This document shows, one piece after another, positions 8,640 to 18,169 of a stretch of 64,000 nucleotides of DNA. Source of the stretch: Methanoculleus chikugoensis (GTDB taxonomy: Archaea > Halobacteriota > Methanomicrobia > Methanomicrobiales > Methanoculleaceae). The DNA lies in the NCBI RefSeq assembly GCF_019669965.1, contig NZ_AP019781.1, forward strand, positions 1 to 64,000, written 5' to 3'. The notes beneath the pieces were generated by a model. The model was not told the origin of the DNA. It made no database searches and saw only the letters and a list, made by a program, of their open reading frames with translations. A program made the position numbers and the translations under genes. The first letter of the stretch is position 1. Every line of letters begins with the position of its first letter.

Positions 8640-9122
8640 ATGATTTTCCTTCGTCAAATCACCCAGGACGACATCGCCGTCATCAAAGGATGGCCCCCCT
8701 ACCCTGCTGAGTTCAGCGATCTCGATTACGCGCTCAGGGACGAGGGCTGGCTGGATGAATACTCGCAAAAACCCGATGCGGAGATTCTTATCGCCGACGA
8801 TGGAGGAACGGCTGCCGGTTTTTCGATCATCGCACGCGAGCCCGGCGGCATTGCTGAGTTCCGGATCGCACTCCACCCGGAGAGATGCGGGCGAGGGGTA
8901 GGGAGAACCGTCACATATCTCTCACTTGTGCATGGATTTTCCGATACTACAACCGGCACCGTCCGGCTTATTGTAAGGAAGAATAATCCGCGTGCAAAAA
9001 GACTGTATGAAGGGATGCACTTCCGAAATACCGGCGAGTGCATGGAGGAGATCCAGGGAAAACCTGTGGAGTTCTATCGGATGGACATCAACAGGATTGC
9101 ATTTTACGGGGCTGATGCATGA
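8640..9122 (+). CDS. GNAT-family N-acetyltransferase
   Basis: 160 residues covering a single GNAT domain. The acetyl-CoA pyrophosphate-binding region is [21 protein letters not shown], with R/Q-x-x-G-x-G/A character, and the C-terminal motif [19 protein letters not shown] is typical of strand 5 to helix 4. It transfers an acetyl group from acetyl-CoA to an unknown amine. A TATA-like AATAAAATAAG at about 8611 gives a short leader. The stop codon overlaps the ATG of the following cysteine hydrolase gene, so the two are probably co-expressed. Confidence 0.85.
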   Translation: MIFLRQITQDDIAVIKGWPPYPAEFSDLDYALRDEGWLDEYSQKPDAEILIADDGGTAAGFSIIAREPGGIAEFRIALHPERCGRGVGRTVTYLSLVHGFSDTTTGTVRLIVRKNNPRAKRLYEGMHFRNTGECMEEIQGKPVEFYRMDINRIAFYGADA

Positions 9123-9682
9123 TGAAAGAAGCATTACTGGTCATCGATGTCCAGAACGAATATTTCTCCGGCAATCTGCCGATAACATACCCGAAGACGA
9201 GCTTAATCAGCATCCTTCAGGCGATGGATGCCGCATGTGCTGCAGAGATCCCGGTCGTAGTGATCCGGCACACCAGCACCGCTCCGGATGCCCTGTCGTT
9301 CCGGTTTGGAACCCCGGCATGGGAGCTTCACCCCGAAGTGAAGAAGCGGCCGTATGATCTGCTCATCGAGAAGGCCCTGCCCGGGAGCTTCACCGATACC
9401 GACCTTGATGCCTGGCTTAGAGATCAGTCCGTCAATTCGGTGACCATTTCCGGCTACATGACCCAGATGTGCTGTGATTCGACCGCCCGGCAGGCATTCC
9501 ATAACGGGTACGGCGTGAAGTTCCTTTCGGATGCCACCGGAACGCTCTCCGTTACCAACCGGGCCGGGACGATCTCCGATACCGACCTTCACCGGGCAGT
9601 CCTCGTGACCCAGCAGATGCGATTCTCGCAGGTGATGACGACCGCAGAATGGATCCGGTCGCTGGAACTTGCGTACGGGTAG
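9119..9682 (+). CDS. Isochorismatase-family cysteine hydrolase
   Basis: 187 residues. The catalytic triad of the isochorismatase-like hydrolases is visible: D10 in [11 protein letters not shown]85 in EKALPGSF and nucleophile C118 in [13 protein letters not shown]. Relatives hydrolyse nicotinamide, N-carbamoylsarcosine, ureidoacrylate or isochorismate; the sequence does not decide among these. The ATG overlaps the GNAT stop (ATGATGA), indicating translational coupling. Confidence 0.88.
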   Translation: MMKEALLVIDVQNEYFSGNLPITYPKTSLISILQAMDAACAAEIPVVVIRHTSTAPDALSFRFGTPAWELHPEVKKRPYDLLIEKALPGSFTDTDLDAWLRDQSVNSVTISGYMTQMCCDSTARQAFHNGYGVKFLSDATGTLSVTNRAGTISDTDLHRAVLVTQQMRFSQVMTTAEWIRSLELAYG

Positions 9683-9859
9683 CGGTATTCCGCCCGGTCG
9701 CGGTCGTCTTCGGGCGTGCTCGAGAGGCACCGGAAGAGACCGGGTAACACCGCTCCGAGATCGGGAATCTGCGGGTGAAAGACCTCACGACGACGCTCCC
9801 CGGCAAACCTTGAATCACCGGCACATCCAATCCTTACCTACAGAAGGATGGGAGAGGGC

Positions 9860-10132
9860 ATGAGCAAGACAATCATTACCGTCGTCGGAAAGGATACCGT
9901 GGGGATCATCGCGAAGGTCTGCACCTACCTTGCCGGAAACCAGGTCAACGTCGAGGATATCTCGCAGACAATTGTCCAGGGCTACTTCAATATGATGATG
10001 ATCGTCGACACCAGCGGGTCATCAAAACCGTATGCCGAGATGGTGACCGAACTCGACGAACTCGGCGAGGAGATCGGCGTTCGGATCCGGTGCCAGCGCG
10101 AGGACATCTTCACGAAGATGCACCGCATCTGA
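9860..10132 (+). CDS. ACT-domain protein, UPF0237 family
   Basis: 90 residues from the ATG at 9860, which has a GGGAGAGG ribosome binding site; an earlier ATG at 9848 lacks one. The start SKTIITVVGKDTVGIIAKV is the usual UPF0237 N-terminus, and the whole protein is one ACT fold, a small amino-acid-binding regulatory domain. It lies nine bases upstream of the UPF0210 gene. UPF0237 and UPF0210 occur as neighbours in many bacteria and archaea and very likely act together. Confidence 0.93.
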   Translation: MSKTIITVVGKDTVGIIAKVCTYLAGNQVNVEDISQTIVQGYFNMMMIVDTSGSSKPYAEMVTELDELGEEIGVRIRCQREDIFTKMHRI

Positions 10133-10141
10133 GGTAGCGTC

Positions 10142-11506
10142 ATGATCAACATCCTCGAAGTGAACGAGACCAACAAGATGATCGAGCAGGAGAAGCTCGA
10201 TGTCCGGACGATCACGCTCGGCATCAGCCTCCTCGACTGCTGCGACGCCGATCTCGATGCCCTGAACCAGAACATATACGAGAAGATCACGGGGCTCGCA
10301 AGAGACCTCGTCTCGACCGGGAGGGAGATCGAGCTCGAGTACGGGATCCCGATCGTGAACAAGAGAATCGCGGTAACCCCCATCGCGCTCGTCGGCGGGC
10401 GGGCGTGCAGGTCGCCGGCGGATTTCGTAACGATTGCAGAGACGCTTGACCGGGCGGCACGGGATACGGGGGTCAACTTCCTCGGCGGGTACTCGGCGAT
10501 CGTCTCGAAGGGGATGACCCCGAACGAGGAGGCGCTCATCCGCTCGATCCCCGCGGCCCTCGCCGCGACCGAGAGGGTCTGCAGCTCGGTGAACGTCGGC
10601 TCGACGAAGACCGGGATCAACATGGACGCCGTCAAACTGATGGGTGAGATCGTGCGGGAGACGGCCGAGGCGACGAAGGAGAAGAACTCCCTCGGCTGCG
10701 CGAAACTCGTCGTCCTCTGCAACGCCCCCGACGACAATCCGTTCATGGCCGGGGCGTTCCACGGCGTCTCCGAGGCCGACGCGGTCATCAACGTGGGCGT
10801 AAGCGGCCCCGGCGTCATCAAGCACGCGCTCGAAGGAGTCCGGGGAGCGAACTTCGAGGTTCTCTGCGAGACGGTCAAGCGGACGGCCTTCAAGGTCACC
10901 CGCGCCGGGCAGCTCGTCGCCCAGGAGGCCTCGGAAAGGCTCGGGATCCCGTTCGGGATCGTGGACCTCTCTCTTGCCCCCACGCCCTCCGTCGGAGACA
11001 GCGTCGCCGGCATCCTCGAGGAGATGGGACTCGAGTCGGTCGGTGCCCCGGGGACGACGGCCGCGCTTGCTCTCCTGACCGACCAGGTGAAGAAAGGCGG
11101 GATCATGGCGAGCTCGTTTGTCGGCGGACTCTCGGGCGCGTTCATCCCGGTCAGCGAGGACCAGGGGATGATCGATGCGGTGAACCGCGGCGCCCTCACC
11201 ATCGAGAAACTCGAGGCGATGACCTGCGTATGCTCGGTCGGGCTCGATATGATCGCGATCCCGGGCGACACCCCCGCCTCGACGATATCCGGCATCATCG
11301 CGGACGAGGCCGCGATCGGGATGATCAACAACAAAACGACCGCCGTCAGGCTGATCCCGGTGATAGGAAAGGACGTCGGCGAGACCGTCGAGTTCGGCGG
11401 CCTCCTCGGGCATGCGCCGGTTCAGAGGGTGAACGGATTTCGCTGCGCCGACTTCATCAACCGCGGCGGGCGGATCCCCGCGCCGATTCACAGTTTCAAG
11501 AACTGA
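10142..11506 (+). CDS. UPF0210 / DUF711 (PFL-like) protein
   Basis: 454 residues, full length for the family. Characteristic segments include the N-terminal [15 protein letters not shown], then [34 protein letters not shown] and the C-terminal [12 protein letters not shown] ending. The fold is related to pyruvate-formate-lyase/ribonucleotide-reductase-like barrels but the reaction is not established. It follows the ACT-domain gene with nine bases between them, so the ACT protein may be its regulatory subunit. Confidence 0.93.
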   Translation: MINILEVNETNKMIEQEKLDVRTITLGISLLDCCDADLDALNQNIYEKITGLARDLVSTGREIELEYGIPIVNKRIAVTPIALVGGRACRSPADFVTIAETLDRAARDTGVNFLGGYSAIVSKGMTPNEEALIRSIPAALAATERVCSSVNVGSTKTGINMDAVKLMGEIVRETAEATKEKNSLGCAKLVVLCNAPDDNPFMAGAFHGVSEADAVINVGVSGPGVIKHALEGVRGANFEVLCETVKRTAFKVTRAGQLVAQEASERLGIPFGIVDLSLAPTPSVGDSVAGILEEMGLESVGAPGTTAALALLTDQVKKGGIMASSFVGGLSGAFIPVSEDQGMIDAVNRGALTIEKLEAMTCVCSVGLDMIAIPGDTPASTISGIIADEAAIGMINNKTTAVRLIPVIGKDVGETVEFGGLLGHAPVQRVNGFRCADFINRGGRIPAPIHSFKN

Positions 11507-11517
11507 TGGCCGGGGGA

Positions 11518-11538
11518 GTTCGGCTTTTTTTTGATTTA
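11518..11538 (+). terminator. T-rich terminator after the UPF0210 gene
   Basis: A run of eight T residues (CGGCTTTTTTTTGATTT) follows the stop codon of the UPF0210 gene by about 15 bases, as expected for archaeal transcription termination. Confidence 0.5.
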
Positions 11539-11627
11539 GGCAGCACGACAATCCCCACCGAGAACACGAGAGCGATTGAGCCTCGCGGCCGGTGCTGGAG
11601 TGCAGGAATAAACCTGTTGCGAGGTAG

Positions 11628-12659
11628 TCACATCCCCAGCACCAGGCGAATCAGCGTGAACGCCAGATACCCGATCAATGCACTGAGCGGGATCGTGATG
11701 AACCACGCCGTAACAATCCGGCGCGCAACGCCCCACTTTACGGCTCTCACCCCTTGAGTGGCCCCAACGCCCATAATGGAAGACGAGATGATATGGGTCG
11801 TGCTCACGGGTATTCCTGCGATCGAAGCCCCGATGATCGTCGCGGCGCCCGCCGTCTCCGCTGAGAACCCGTGAATCGGCCGGAGCCTCGTAATCCCGTA
11901 GCCCATTGTCTTCACGATCCGCCACCCCCCAGAGAGCGTCCCGAGCGCTATAGCCGCGTGTGCGGCGAGGATTACCCAGATCGGGACCGGCAGATGATTC
12001 GGATCAACACCGGCTCCAAAGTAACCGATGGAGAAGAGAAGCGGCGTGATGATCCCCATGGTCTTCTGCGCATCGTTGGTCCCGTGGCTGAAACTGTATG
12101 CCGCAGCCGATACGAGCTGGAGACGCCTGAAGCGTTGATCGGCTACATGTCGCGGGATATTCTCGGAGAACCGCATCACGCCGGTCATAAACAGCAGGCC
12201 CATGAGAAGCCCGATGATAGGCGAGAGGAACATGAAGAGAACAATTGTCCCGAGGGTCGAGAGTTGAATCGCCGCAACCCCGGCCGCAGCCAGGCCCCCG
12301 CCCATCAGACCCCCGATCAGCGCATGCGATGAGGATGACGGCAGACCGAAGTACCATGTTATGAAATTCCAGGCGATCGCCCCGATGAGGCCGGAGAGCA
12401 CGATATAAGGGATGATCGAGGTCTCGACGTAATCGAGTCGGATGATCTTGCTGATGGTGCTTGCGACCGCAACACCGAACCCGAACGCTGCGATAAAATT
12501 GAAGGACGCAGCGAAGATCACGGCGTTCTTCGGGGAGAGAACCTTCGTCGAGACGACGGTCGAGATCGAATTCGCCGAATCGTGAAAACCATTCGTGAAA
12601 TCGAAGAAGAGCGCAATGATAATGATGCCCACAATAAAGAGCACGGTAACGTCGAGCAT
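11628..12659 (-). CDS. pit: Inorganic phosphate transporter, PiT family
   Basis: 343 residues with about ten hydrophobic segments. Both PiT signature repeats are visible: FDFTNGFHDSANSISTVVST near the N-terminus and SFSHGTNDAQKTMGII in the second half, plus GLPSSSSHALIGGL and the matching PVSTTHIISSSIMG. These proteins import phosphate with a cation. No PhoU-like Pit accessory gene (DUF47) is adjacent. The gene is divergent from the methyltransferase, and the shared region carries two palindromic sites, which fits regulation by phosphate along with the pst genes nearby. Confidence 0.93.
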   Translation of the reverse strand: MLDVTVLFIVGIIIIALFFDFTNGFHDSANSISTVVSTKVLSPKNAVIFAASFNFIAAFGFGVAVASTISKIIRLDYVETSIIPYIVLSGLIGAIAWNFITWYFGLPSSSSHALIGGLMGGGLAAAGVAAIQLSTLGTIVLFMFLSPIIGLLMGLLFMTGVMRFSENIPRHVADQRFRRLQLVSAAAYSFSHGTNDAQKTMGIITPLLFSIGYFGAGVDPNHLPVPIWVILAAHAAIALGTLSGGWRIVKTMGYGITRLRPIHGFSAETAGAATIIGASIAGIPVSTTHIISSSIMGVGATQGVRAVKWGVARRIVTAWFITIPLSALIGYLAFTLIRLVLGM

Positions 12660-12718
12660 GGAAGTATCAGTTGCTTAACAGTAGTGTGACAGCAGACATA
12701 GCCATTTTCCATGGAGAA

Positions 12719-12773
12719 TATAGGATGCTATAGAGACACCTGCAAAAATACAGGAGAGTATAGGGAACCTATA
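12719..12773. promoter_or_regulatory. Two palindromic operator candidates between pit and the methyltransferase gene
   Basis: TATAG-GATG-CTATA at 12719-12732 and TATAGG-GAA-CCTATA at 12759-12773 are palindromes inside a longer direct repeat (GGAGA.TATAGG). Their centres are about 40 bases apart. They sit 60-115 bases from the pit start and 105-155 bases from the methyltransferase start, in a region serving both genes. Confidence 0.55.
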
Positions 12774-12875
12774 GATCCCGGATTTTCGCTCGACCGGGTA
12801 CCGGAGCTAGTTCCGGGTCGGTCGGACCTGCTGCAAAAACAGAACGATTATACCACGCCGGGGAGAGAAACGCCC

Positions 12876-13715
12876 ATGCATCGGATCATCGACTGGAACG
12901 AGCTCTGGAAGGCGATATACGCAAGTTCTCCCGACCGCGTCGAGAAAGGCCACGATCCAGCCGCTCACTGGAACAAACGCGCTGCCGCCTACCGCCGGGC
13001 CACCCGTGACGAGAAACGGGCGACCGAGCAGGAACTCGCGATCCTGGATCTCGCGGCCGGCGAGACCGTGCTCGATGTGGGTGCCGGAACGGGGAGACTG
13101 GCCGTGCCGATTGCCCGGACCGCCGCCCACGTCACCGCCCTCGACCCCTCGGAGGGCATGCTCGCCGTCCTCCGGGAGCAGATGGCCGCTGCGGGGCGTA
13201 CGAACTACTCCACGATTACGTTGCGCTGGGAAGATACGGTGATCGGCAGGGATGTTGAACCCCATGACGTCGTCGTCGCGGCGTTCTCGCTCGGGTTCTA
13301 CGATCTCGACGCCGCCCTCGAAAAACTCGACGCCGCGGCTCGCCGGGTGGTCTATCTCTTCTGGCACGCGGGCGAGTGGCGGGATCCCGACGAGATGGCG
13401 CTCTACCGGGCGGTCTTCGGGGAAGAAGCGACCATGCGGAAAGGCTACCCGGACTACATCTACCCGGTCAACATCCTCCACGACGCCGGGATCTACCCGA
13501 ACGTCCGGATCTACCGTGCTGCCTGGGACGCGGTCTACGACTCCGTCGAAGATGCCGCCGGGGCCTGGGCGGCGATGCACAACCCCGGGATGGAGGATCT
13601 CTCGCCGGTCAGGGACTACTTCGCCCGGGTGCTCCGCACGACCGGGTCCGGGAAGTACGTCGAGACGACGGTGCGGCCGACCGCAGCGGTCTGGTGGGAG
13701 AAGGTGGACGGCTAG
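12876..13715 (+). CDS. Class I SAM-dependent methyltransferase
   Basis: 279 residues from the ATG at 12876, preceded by GGGAGAG. Motif I for S-adenosylmethionine, VLDVGAGTGRLAVPIA, is at about 65-80, followed by VTALDPSEGML (acidic ribose-binding residue). The N-terminal segment WNELWKAIYASSP and the later HWNKRAAAY are typical of a group of methanogen methyltransferases often found near metal or phosphate transport genes. Substrate unknown. It lies between pit and pstS; an upstream in-frame extension to 12711 overlaps the palindromes and is unlikely. Confidence 0.82.
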   Translation: MHRIIDWNELWKAIYASSPDRVEKGHDPAAHWNKRAAAYRRATRDEKRATEQELAILDLAAGETVLDVGAGTGRLAVPIARTAAHVTALDPSEGMLAVLREQMAAAGRTNYSTITLRWEDTVIGRDVEPHDVVVAAFSLGFYDLDAALEKLDAAARRVVYLFWHAGEWRDPDEMALYRAVFGEEATMRKGYPDYIYPVNILHDAGIYPNVRIYRAAWDAVYDSVEDAAGAWAAMHNPGMEDLSPVRDYFARVLRTTGSGKYVETTVRPTAAVWWEKVDG

Positions 13716-13753
13716 GGGTACAGCCCCTCCACAGCAGGCGCCTCTCAAGAAAA

Positions 13754-13816
13754 ACAATACCGCTATTGTGACTATGGAGTCGCCTGTACCTGACGTCGAG
13801 AACCAATATACCTCAT
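13754..13816. promoter_or_regulatory. Palindrome and promoter upstream of pstS
   Basis: ACAATA-CCGC-TATTGT (13754-13769) is a perfect 6-base inverted repeat with a 4-base spacer. A weaker CAAT...ATTG pair follows at about 13802-13816 and overlaps a TATA-like CAATATACC. The pstS start is at 13835, so the mRNA leader would be a few bases long. Confidence 0.5.
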
Positions 13817-13834
13817 TGTAATCTCGTTCATACC

Positions 13835-14686
13835 ATGACAGGAAAGAGTCTGTCTGGTACGACCACGGTTGCCGTCGCCGGCATCCTCGTGGTTCTTCTG
13901 ATGATGGCTGGGTGTCTCGGCAACGATCAGACGGCCGCACCGGAGCGGATCACGGTAACGGGGTCGACCACCGTCATGCCCATCGCCGAGCAGGCGAGAG
14001 AAGCGTTCGAGGCACAGGACGCCTCCGCGGAGATCATGGTGAGCGGAGGGGGCTCGAGCGTCGGGGTCAAGGCCGCCGGTGAGGGCACCGCAGACATCGG
14101 CATGTCCTCACGGGACCTCAAACCCGAAGAGACCGCAGGTTACCCGGATCTCGTCAAGCACCACATCGCCGATGACGCGATCCTCCTCATCGTCAACCCG
14201 GGAAACAGTGTCGAGAGCCTCACGCTTGATGAGGTGCGGGGCATCTACAACGGCACCTACACGAACTGGAACCAGGTCGGCGGGTCTGAGGCGCAGATCG
14301 TCGTTGTGGGAAGAGACAGTGCATCGGGAACACGGGAGTTCTTCTCCGAGTTTGTCATGGATGAGGAAGACTTCACCAGGACCCAGGAGGAGTTCAACTC
14401 GAACGGCGGAATCCAGCAGAAAGTCTCCCAGACTCCGGGCGCGTTCGGCTACGTCGGCCTCGGCTACACCGAAGGCGTGAAGCCGCTCGCGCTGGACGTC
14501 GGCGGAACCAGCGTTGAGCCCACGCTCCAGAACATCACGGACGGGACGTATCCCATCAGCCGGCCGCTCTACATGCTGACGAACGGAGAGCCTGAGGGGC
14601 TTGCGCAGCGGTACATCGATTTCATCCTGAGCGCGGAAGGCCAGGAGATCGTAGCGAGCGAAGATTACATCCCGGTGCGGGGATGA
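13835..14686 (+). CDS. pstS: Phosphate ABC transporter substrate-binding lipoprotein
   Basis: 283 residues. Residues 8-26 form a hydrophobic signal followed by a lipobox-like AGC with C27, so it is probably a lipid-anchored surface protein. The mature domain shows the PstS phosphate-binding elements TVTGSTTVMPIAE, VSGGGSSVGVKA, and GRDSASGTREFF, where Thr, Ser, Arg and Asp residues normally coordinate phosphate. It is the first gene of the pst cluster. A hairpin and T-run separate it from the permease gene. Confidence 0.95.
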   Translation: MTGKSLSGTTTVAVAGILVVLLMMAGCLGNDQTAAPERITVTGSTTVMPIAEQAREAFEAQDASAEIMVSGGGSSVGVKAAGEGTADIGMSSRDLKPEETAGYPDLVKHHIADDAILLIVNPGNSVESLTLDEVRGIYNGTYTNWNQVGGSEAQIVVVGRDSASGTREFFSEFVMDEEDFTRTQEEFNSNGGIQQKVSQTPGAFGYVGLGYTEGVKPLALDVGGTSVEPTLQNITDGTYPISRPLYMLTNGEPEGLAQRYIDFILSAEGQEIVASEDYIPVRG

Positions 14687-14689
14687 ACG

Positions 14690-14711
14690 GGGTAACGCCC
14701 CCATTTTTTTG
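14690..14711 (+). terminator. Hairpin and T-run between pstS and pstCA
   Basis: GGGGTAACGCCCC can form a short stem, followed by ATTTTTTT. It lies three bases after the pstS stop and about 20 bases before the permease start. It could partly stop transcription, so that more PstS than permease is made. Confidence 0.45.
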
Positions 14712-14731
14712 AGTGCTACGGCGGAGTGCTG

Positions 14732-16675
14732 ATGGCAAAAGGTTTCAGCATACGGGCCCGGTGCCAGAACTTCGGGTGGCCGCGAGATCGCGGAACGGGA
14801 GAGATCGGCAGGCCGATCATTGGAGCGAAGAGGCGGTTTGTCGATCGGGCCGTCGGCAAAATGCTCTTTTGTGCCGCGCTGGCCGCGATCGTCGCAGTCT
14901 TCTTTATCATCGTCTTCCTGCTCCGCGACGGCTACCAGATCGTTCTCGAGACAGGTCTCTGGAACTTCCTCGTCGGTGCGGAATGGAACCCGACCGGCCT
15001 GAATCCGGCCTACGGGGTGTTTCCGCTCATCACCGGGACGATCCTGGTTATGGCGCTCGCGATGGTCATCGCTGTCCCGCTCAGCATCGGGAGCGCTGTC
15101 TTCATCGCAGAGATCGCCTCTCCGGGGATGAAATCAGTTATAAAACCCGCTATCGAGCTGCTGGCCGGCATTCCCTCCGTCGTCTACGGATTCTTCGGCC
15201 TGATCCTCCTGACCGACTGGATACGTGTCGTATTCGACCAGCCGTCGGGGTCGAGCTGGCTTGCAGGCTCGATCCTCCTCGCGATCATGGCCATACCGAC
15301 GATCACGAGCGTCGCCGAGGATGCCATCAGTTCGGTCCCGAGAGAGTTCAAAGAGGGCAGCCTCGCTCTCGGGGCAACGCACTGGCAGACGATCCGGAGG
15401 GTCATCGTGCCCGGCGCGCTCTCCGGCATCAGCGCAGCGATCATCCTCGGGATGGGGCGCGCCATCGGCGAGACGATGGCGGTGCTGATGGTCACGGGGA
15501 ACGCCGCCGTCATCCCGGACCCGATCTACGACGTCTTCTCCCCCGTACGGACGCTGACCGGGACGCTGGGCATCGAGATGGGCGAGGTCGCGTTCGGAAG
15601 CACGCATTACCATGCGCTCTTCGGTGTTGCGGTGGTCCTGCTCTTCACCACGCTCGCGATCAACAGCGCGGCACGGGTCATCATCACCCGGATACAGGGA
15701 ACACAGGGTACGGCACGGCCCACGCCGTCCGGGCGGGTGAAGGCCGCGATCCTGCACTCCACGCCGTATCAGGCTATTACCGGGGCGGCCTCACGCATAA
15801 CCCACGCCGTATCGGCGCCGTTCGGAAGGCTTCTCCCCCCGAGGGCCTCGCAGCGATGCGCGTTCCTCCTGGTATCGCTCTCGGTCGCGATCGTGATCGC
15901 GGCTCTCGGAGTGATCCTCTTCGAGCTCGTCGTCAACGGAGCCGGAGCGATCTCCTGGGAGTTCCTGACCGGGTCGCCGAGAGATCTCGGGAGAGCAGGA
16001 GGAATATTCCCCGCGATCGTCGGGACGTTCTACCTCGTGGGAGGAGCTCTCGCTATCGCCCTTCCGCTCGGGATCGCGACGGCCGTCTATCTCGTCGAGT
16101 ACACGGCCGAGACCCCGCTGACGCGGAGCACCCGTACCGCGGTGGACCTGCTGAACGGAACGCCGTCCATCGTCTTCGGACTCTTCGGGTTCGCGTTCCT
16201 GGTGCTCTTTATGGGCTTCGGGGTCTCGCTGATCGCCGGACAGATCACCCTCGGCCTGATGATCCTCCCGATGATCATCCGGACGACCGAAGAGGCGCTC
16301 CGGTCGATCCCCGGCTCTCTCCGGGAGGGAAGTTACGCTCTCGGCGCCACAAAGTGGCAGACGATCTGGCGGGTGGTCCTTCCCCCGGCACTCCCCGGGA
16401 TCCTCACCGGAGCGATCCTCTCCATCGGGCGTGCTGCAGGCGAGACGGCCCCCATCATGTTCACGGCAGCGATCTTCAGCAGCAGATTCCTGCCGTCGTC
16501 GCTCACGGAACCGGTGATGGCGCTCCCATACCACCTCTTCGTCCTCACCACAACCGTTCCGGGGGCGGCCACGCAGAGTTACGGGACCGCGTTCGTGCTC
16601 CTGCTGCTGGTCCTCACGATCTATCTCGCCGCGATCCTGGTTCGGCGGCGATACCACCGGGCAACGGTGATGTAA
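14732..16675 (+). CDS. pstCA: Fused PstC-PstA phosphate ABC transporter permease
   Basis: 647 residues from the ATG at 14732 (GGAG five bases upstream). Two complete permease domains are joined in one frame. The first, about 40-330, ends its cytoplasmic coupling loop with EGSLALGATHWQTIRRV; the second, about 385-640, has EGSYALGATKWQTIWRV. These EAA loops contact PstB. The first half matches PstC (GVFPLITGTILVMALA) and the second PstA (GGIFPAIVGTFYLVGGALA). Most organisms encode these as separate proteins; here a charged linker of about 60 residues connects them. The stop is immediately followed by the pstB ATG. Confidence 0.93.
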   Translation: MAKGFSIRARCQNFGWPRDRGTGEIGRPIIGAKRRFVDRAVGKMLFCAALAAIVAVFFIIVFLLRDGYQIVLETGLWNFLVGAEWNPTGLNPAYGVFPLITGTILVMALAMVIAVPLSIGSAVFIAEIASPGMKSVIKPAIELLAGIPSVVYGFFGLILLTDWIRVVFDQPSGSSWLAGSILLAIMAIPTITSVAEDAISSVPREFKEGSLALGATHWQTIRRVIVPGALSGISAAIILGMGRAIGETMAVLMVTGNAAVIPDPIYDVFSPVRTLTGTLGIEMGEVAFGSTHYHALFGVAVVLLFTTLAINSAARVIITRIQGTQGTARPTPSGRVKAAILHSTPYQAITGAASRITHAVSAPFGRLLPPRASQRCAFLLVSLSVAIVIAALGVILFELVVNGAGAISWEFLTGSPRDLGRAGGIFPAIVGTFYLVGGALAIALPLGIATAVYLVEYTAETPLTRSTRTAVDLLNGTPSIVFGLFGFAFLVLFMGFGVSLIAGQITLGLMILPMIIRTTEEALRSIPGSLREGSYALGATKWQTIWRVVLPPALPGILTGAILSIGRAAGETAPIMFTAAIFSSRFLPSSLTEPVMALPYHLFVLTTTVPGAATQSYGTAFVLLLLVLTIYLAAILVRRRYHRATVM

Positions 16676-17437
16676 ATGACTGGATCCACGATCCTCGAGA
16701 CGACAAACCTCAACCTCTGGTACGGGCAGAAGCATGCCCTCATCGATATCTCGCTCCAGATCCCGAAGAATAAGGTCACGGCGCTGATCGGACCGTCGGG
16801 ATGCGGGAAATCGACCCTGCTCCGGTGCTTCAACCGGATGAACGACCTCATCGACTCCTCAAGGATCACCGGAGAGATTCTCTTTAACGGGAACGATATC
16901 CACGATCCCCATGTGGACGTATACGCGATCCGCGAGAAGATCGGCATGGTCTTCCAGAAACCCAACCCGTTCCCGAAGAGCATCTACGAGAACGTCGCTT
17001 ACGGCTCCCGTATTCATGGGGTGGGCGATAAGAAGGAACTCGACCGCACCGTCGAGGAGAGCCTGAAGGGGGCCGCGCTCTGGGACGAAGTGAAGGACCG
17101 CCTCCACGAACCCGCGCTCTCCCTCTCGGGCGGACAGCAGCAGAGGCTCTGCATCGCGCGATCCCTTGCGGTCGGGCCGGAGGTGATCCTGATGGACGAG
17201 CCATGCTCCGCCCTCGACCCCATCGCCACGGCAAAGATCGAGGACCTCATCGTCCGGCTTGCCCGGGACTACACCGTCGTCATCGTCACGCACAACATGC
17301 AGCAGGCGGCACGGGCCAGCGACTGCACCGGGTTCATGTACCTGGGAAGACTGGTGGAGTTCGACAAAACCACGAAGATCTTCGAAGATCCCGGTGAAGA
17401 ACTGACGGAGAACTACATCACCGGGCGGTTCGGGTAG
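16676..17437 (+). CDS. pstB: Phosphate ABC transporter ATP-binding protein
   Basis: 253 residues, the usual PstB length. Walker A is GPSGCGKST (39-47), the ABC signature is [15 protein letters not shown], Walker B is [13 protein letters not shown], and the switch histidine is in [14 protein letters not shown]. It powers phosphate import through the fused permease. Its start codon directly abuts the permease stop (TAAATG). Confidence 0.97.
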   Translation: MTGSTILETTNLNLWYGQKHALIDISLQIPKNKVTALIGPSGCGKSTLLRCFNRMNDLIDSSRITGEILFNGNDIHDPHVDVYAIREKIGMVFQKPNPFPKSIYENVAYGSRIHGVGDKKELDRTVEESLKGAALWDEVKDRLHEPALSLSGGQQQRLCIARSLAVGPEVILMDEPCSALDPIATAKIEDLIVRLARDYTVVIVTHNMQQAARASDCTGFMYLGRLVEFDKTTKIFEDPGEELTENYITGRFG

Positions 17438-17446
17438 GGAGAACCA

Positions 17447-18097
17447 ATGGTAACGAAATTTCATACGGAAATTGCGTCCCTGAAAGGGGATGTTCTCGCG
17501 ATGGGCCGCCTCGCACAGGGTATGCTCCGGCAGTCGATGGTAGCGTTGAAGGCCCAGGACGTGACGCTCGCCGAGACGATCGGCGAGGAGAAGCAGAAAC
17601 TCGCGGATTACGATGATGGGATCGAGCAGAAATGCCTGAGACTCATCGCCCTCAACCAGCCGATGGCAAAAGACCTCCGGACGATCGCAGCCTCGATGAA
17701 GATGATCACGAACCTCCACCGCATCGGCCGCTACGGGAAAGACATCACCATCGTTGTACCCGATCTCGCCGGGGCGCCGCACGTGGGAAACCTCGTCAGC
17801 CTCCCCCACATGGGAGAGGTCGTCGACGGGATGATCGCGGATGTGCTGGTCGCGTTCGAACGCGAGGACCTCGCCGTGATAGCCAATATCCAGGAGAGGG
17901 AGGAGGTCGTCGACGCCCTCAGGTACTCCATATTCCGCGAGTGCCTCACCTACATGATGGAGGACCAAAAGAACATCACGCGGTGCACGAACTACGTCAT
18001 GATCGCCCGGTACCTCGAACGTTGCGGGGACCACGCGTGCAAGATCGCGGAGAAGGTGCACTACATGGTGACGGGCGACCGGATTGAGATCCGGTGA
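17447..18097 (+). CDS. phoU: Phosphate signalling and transport regulator
   Basis: 216 residues, all alpha-helical, with two PhoU repeats: FHTEIASLKGDVLAMGRLAQGML at the N-terminus and VVDGMIADVLVAF in the second half, each followed by the acidic/helical E..D....LR patterns that bind metal clusters (CLRLIALNQPMAKDLRTI; ARYLERCGDHACKIAE). PhoU restrains the Pst transporter when phosphate is plentiful. It closes the pst operon, ten bases after pstB. Confidence 0.95.
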   Translation: MVTKFHTEIASLKGDVLAMGRLAQGMLRQSMVALKAQDVTLAETIGEEKQKLADYDDGIEQKCLRLIALNQPMAKDLRTIAASMKMITNLHRIGRYGKDITIVVPDLAGAPHVGNLVSLPHMGEVVDGMIADVLVAFEREDLAVIANIQEREEVVDALRYSIFRECLTYMMEDQKNITRCTNYVMIARYLERCGDHACKIAEKVHYMVTGDRIEIR

Positions 18098-18138
18098 TAC
18101 GGACGACCGGCCGGTAACCGCCCGACATTCCCAAGTGG

Positions 18139-18146
18139 TTTTATAC
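18139..18146 (+). promoter_or_regulatory. TATA box of the RNB ribonuclease gene
   Basis: TTTTATAC, centred about 27 bases before the ATG at 18170, in a GC-rich surrounding; predicts a leaderless transcript. Confidence 0.55.
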
Positions 18147-18169
18147 CCGCAAACGAATCTCTCAGAGAG

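Noticed and set aside
10022-11551. 509-codon minus-strand frame opposite the UPF0210 gene
   Set aside because: Complement of a clearly recognised gene, no domain.
14713-16773. 686-codon plus-strand open frame across the phosphate permease
   Set aside because: It is a different frame of the fused permease gene; its translation is Arg/Asp/His-rich with no membrane segments or family motifs, as expected for a GC-rich shadow.
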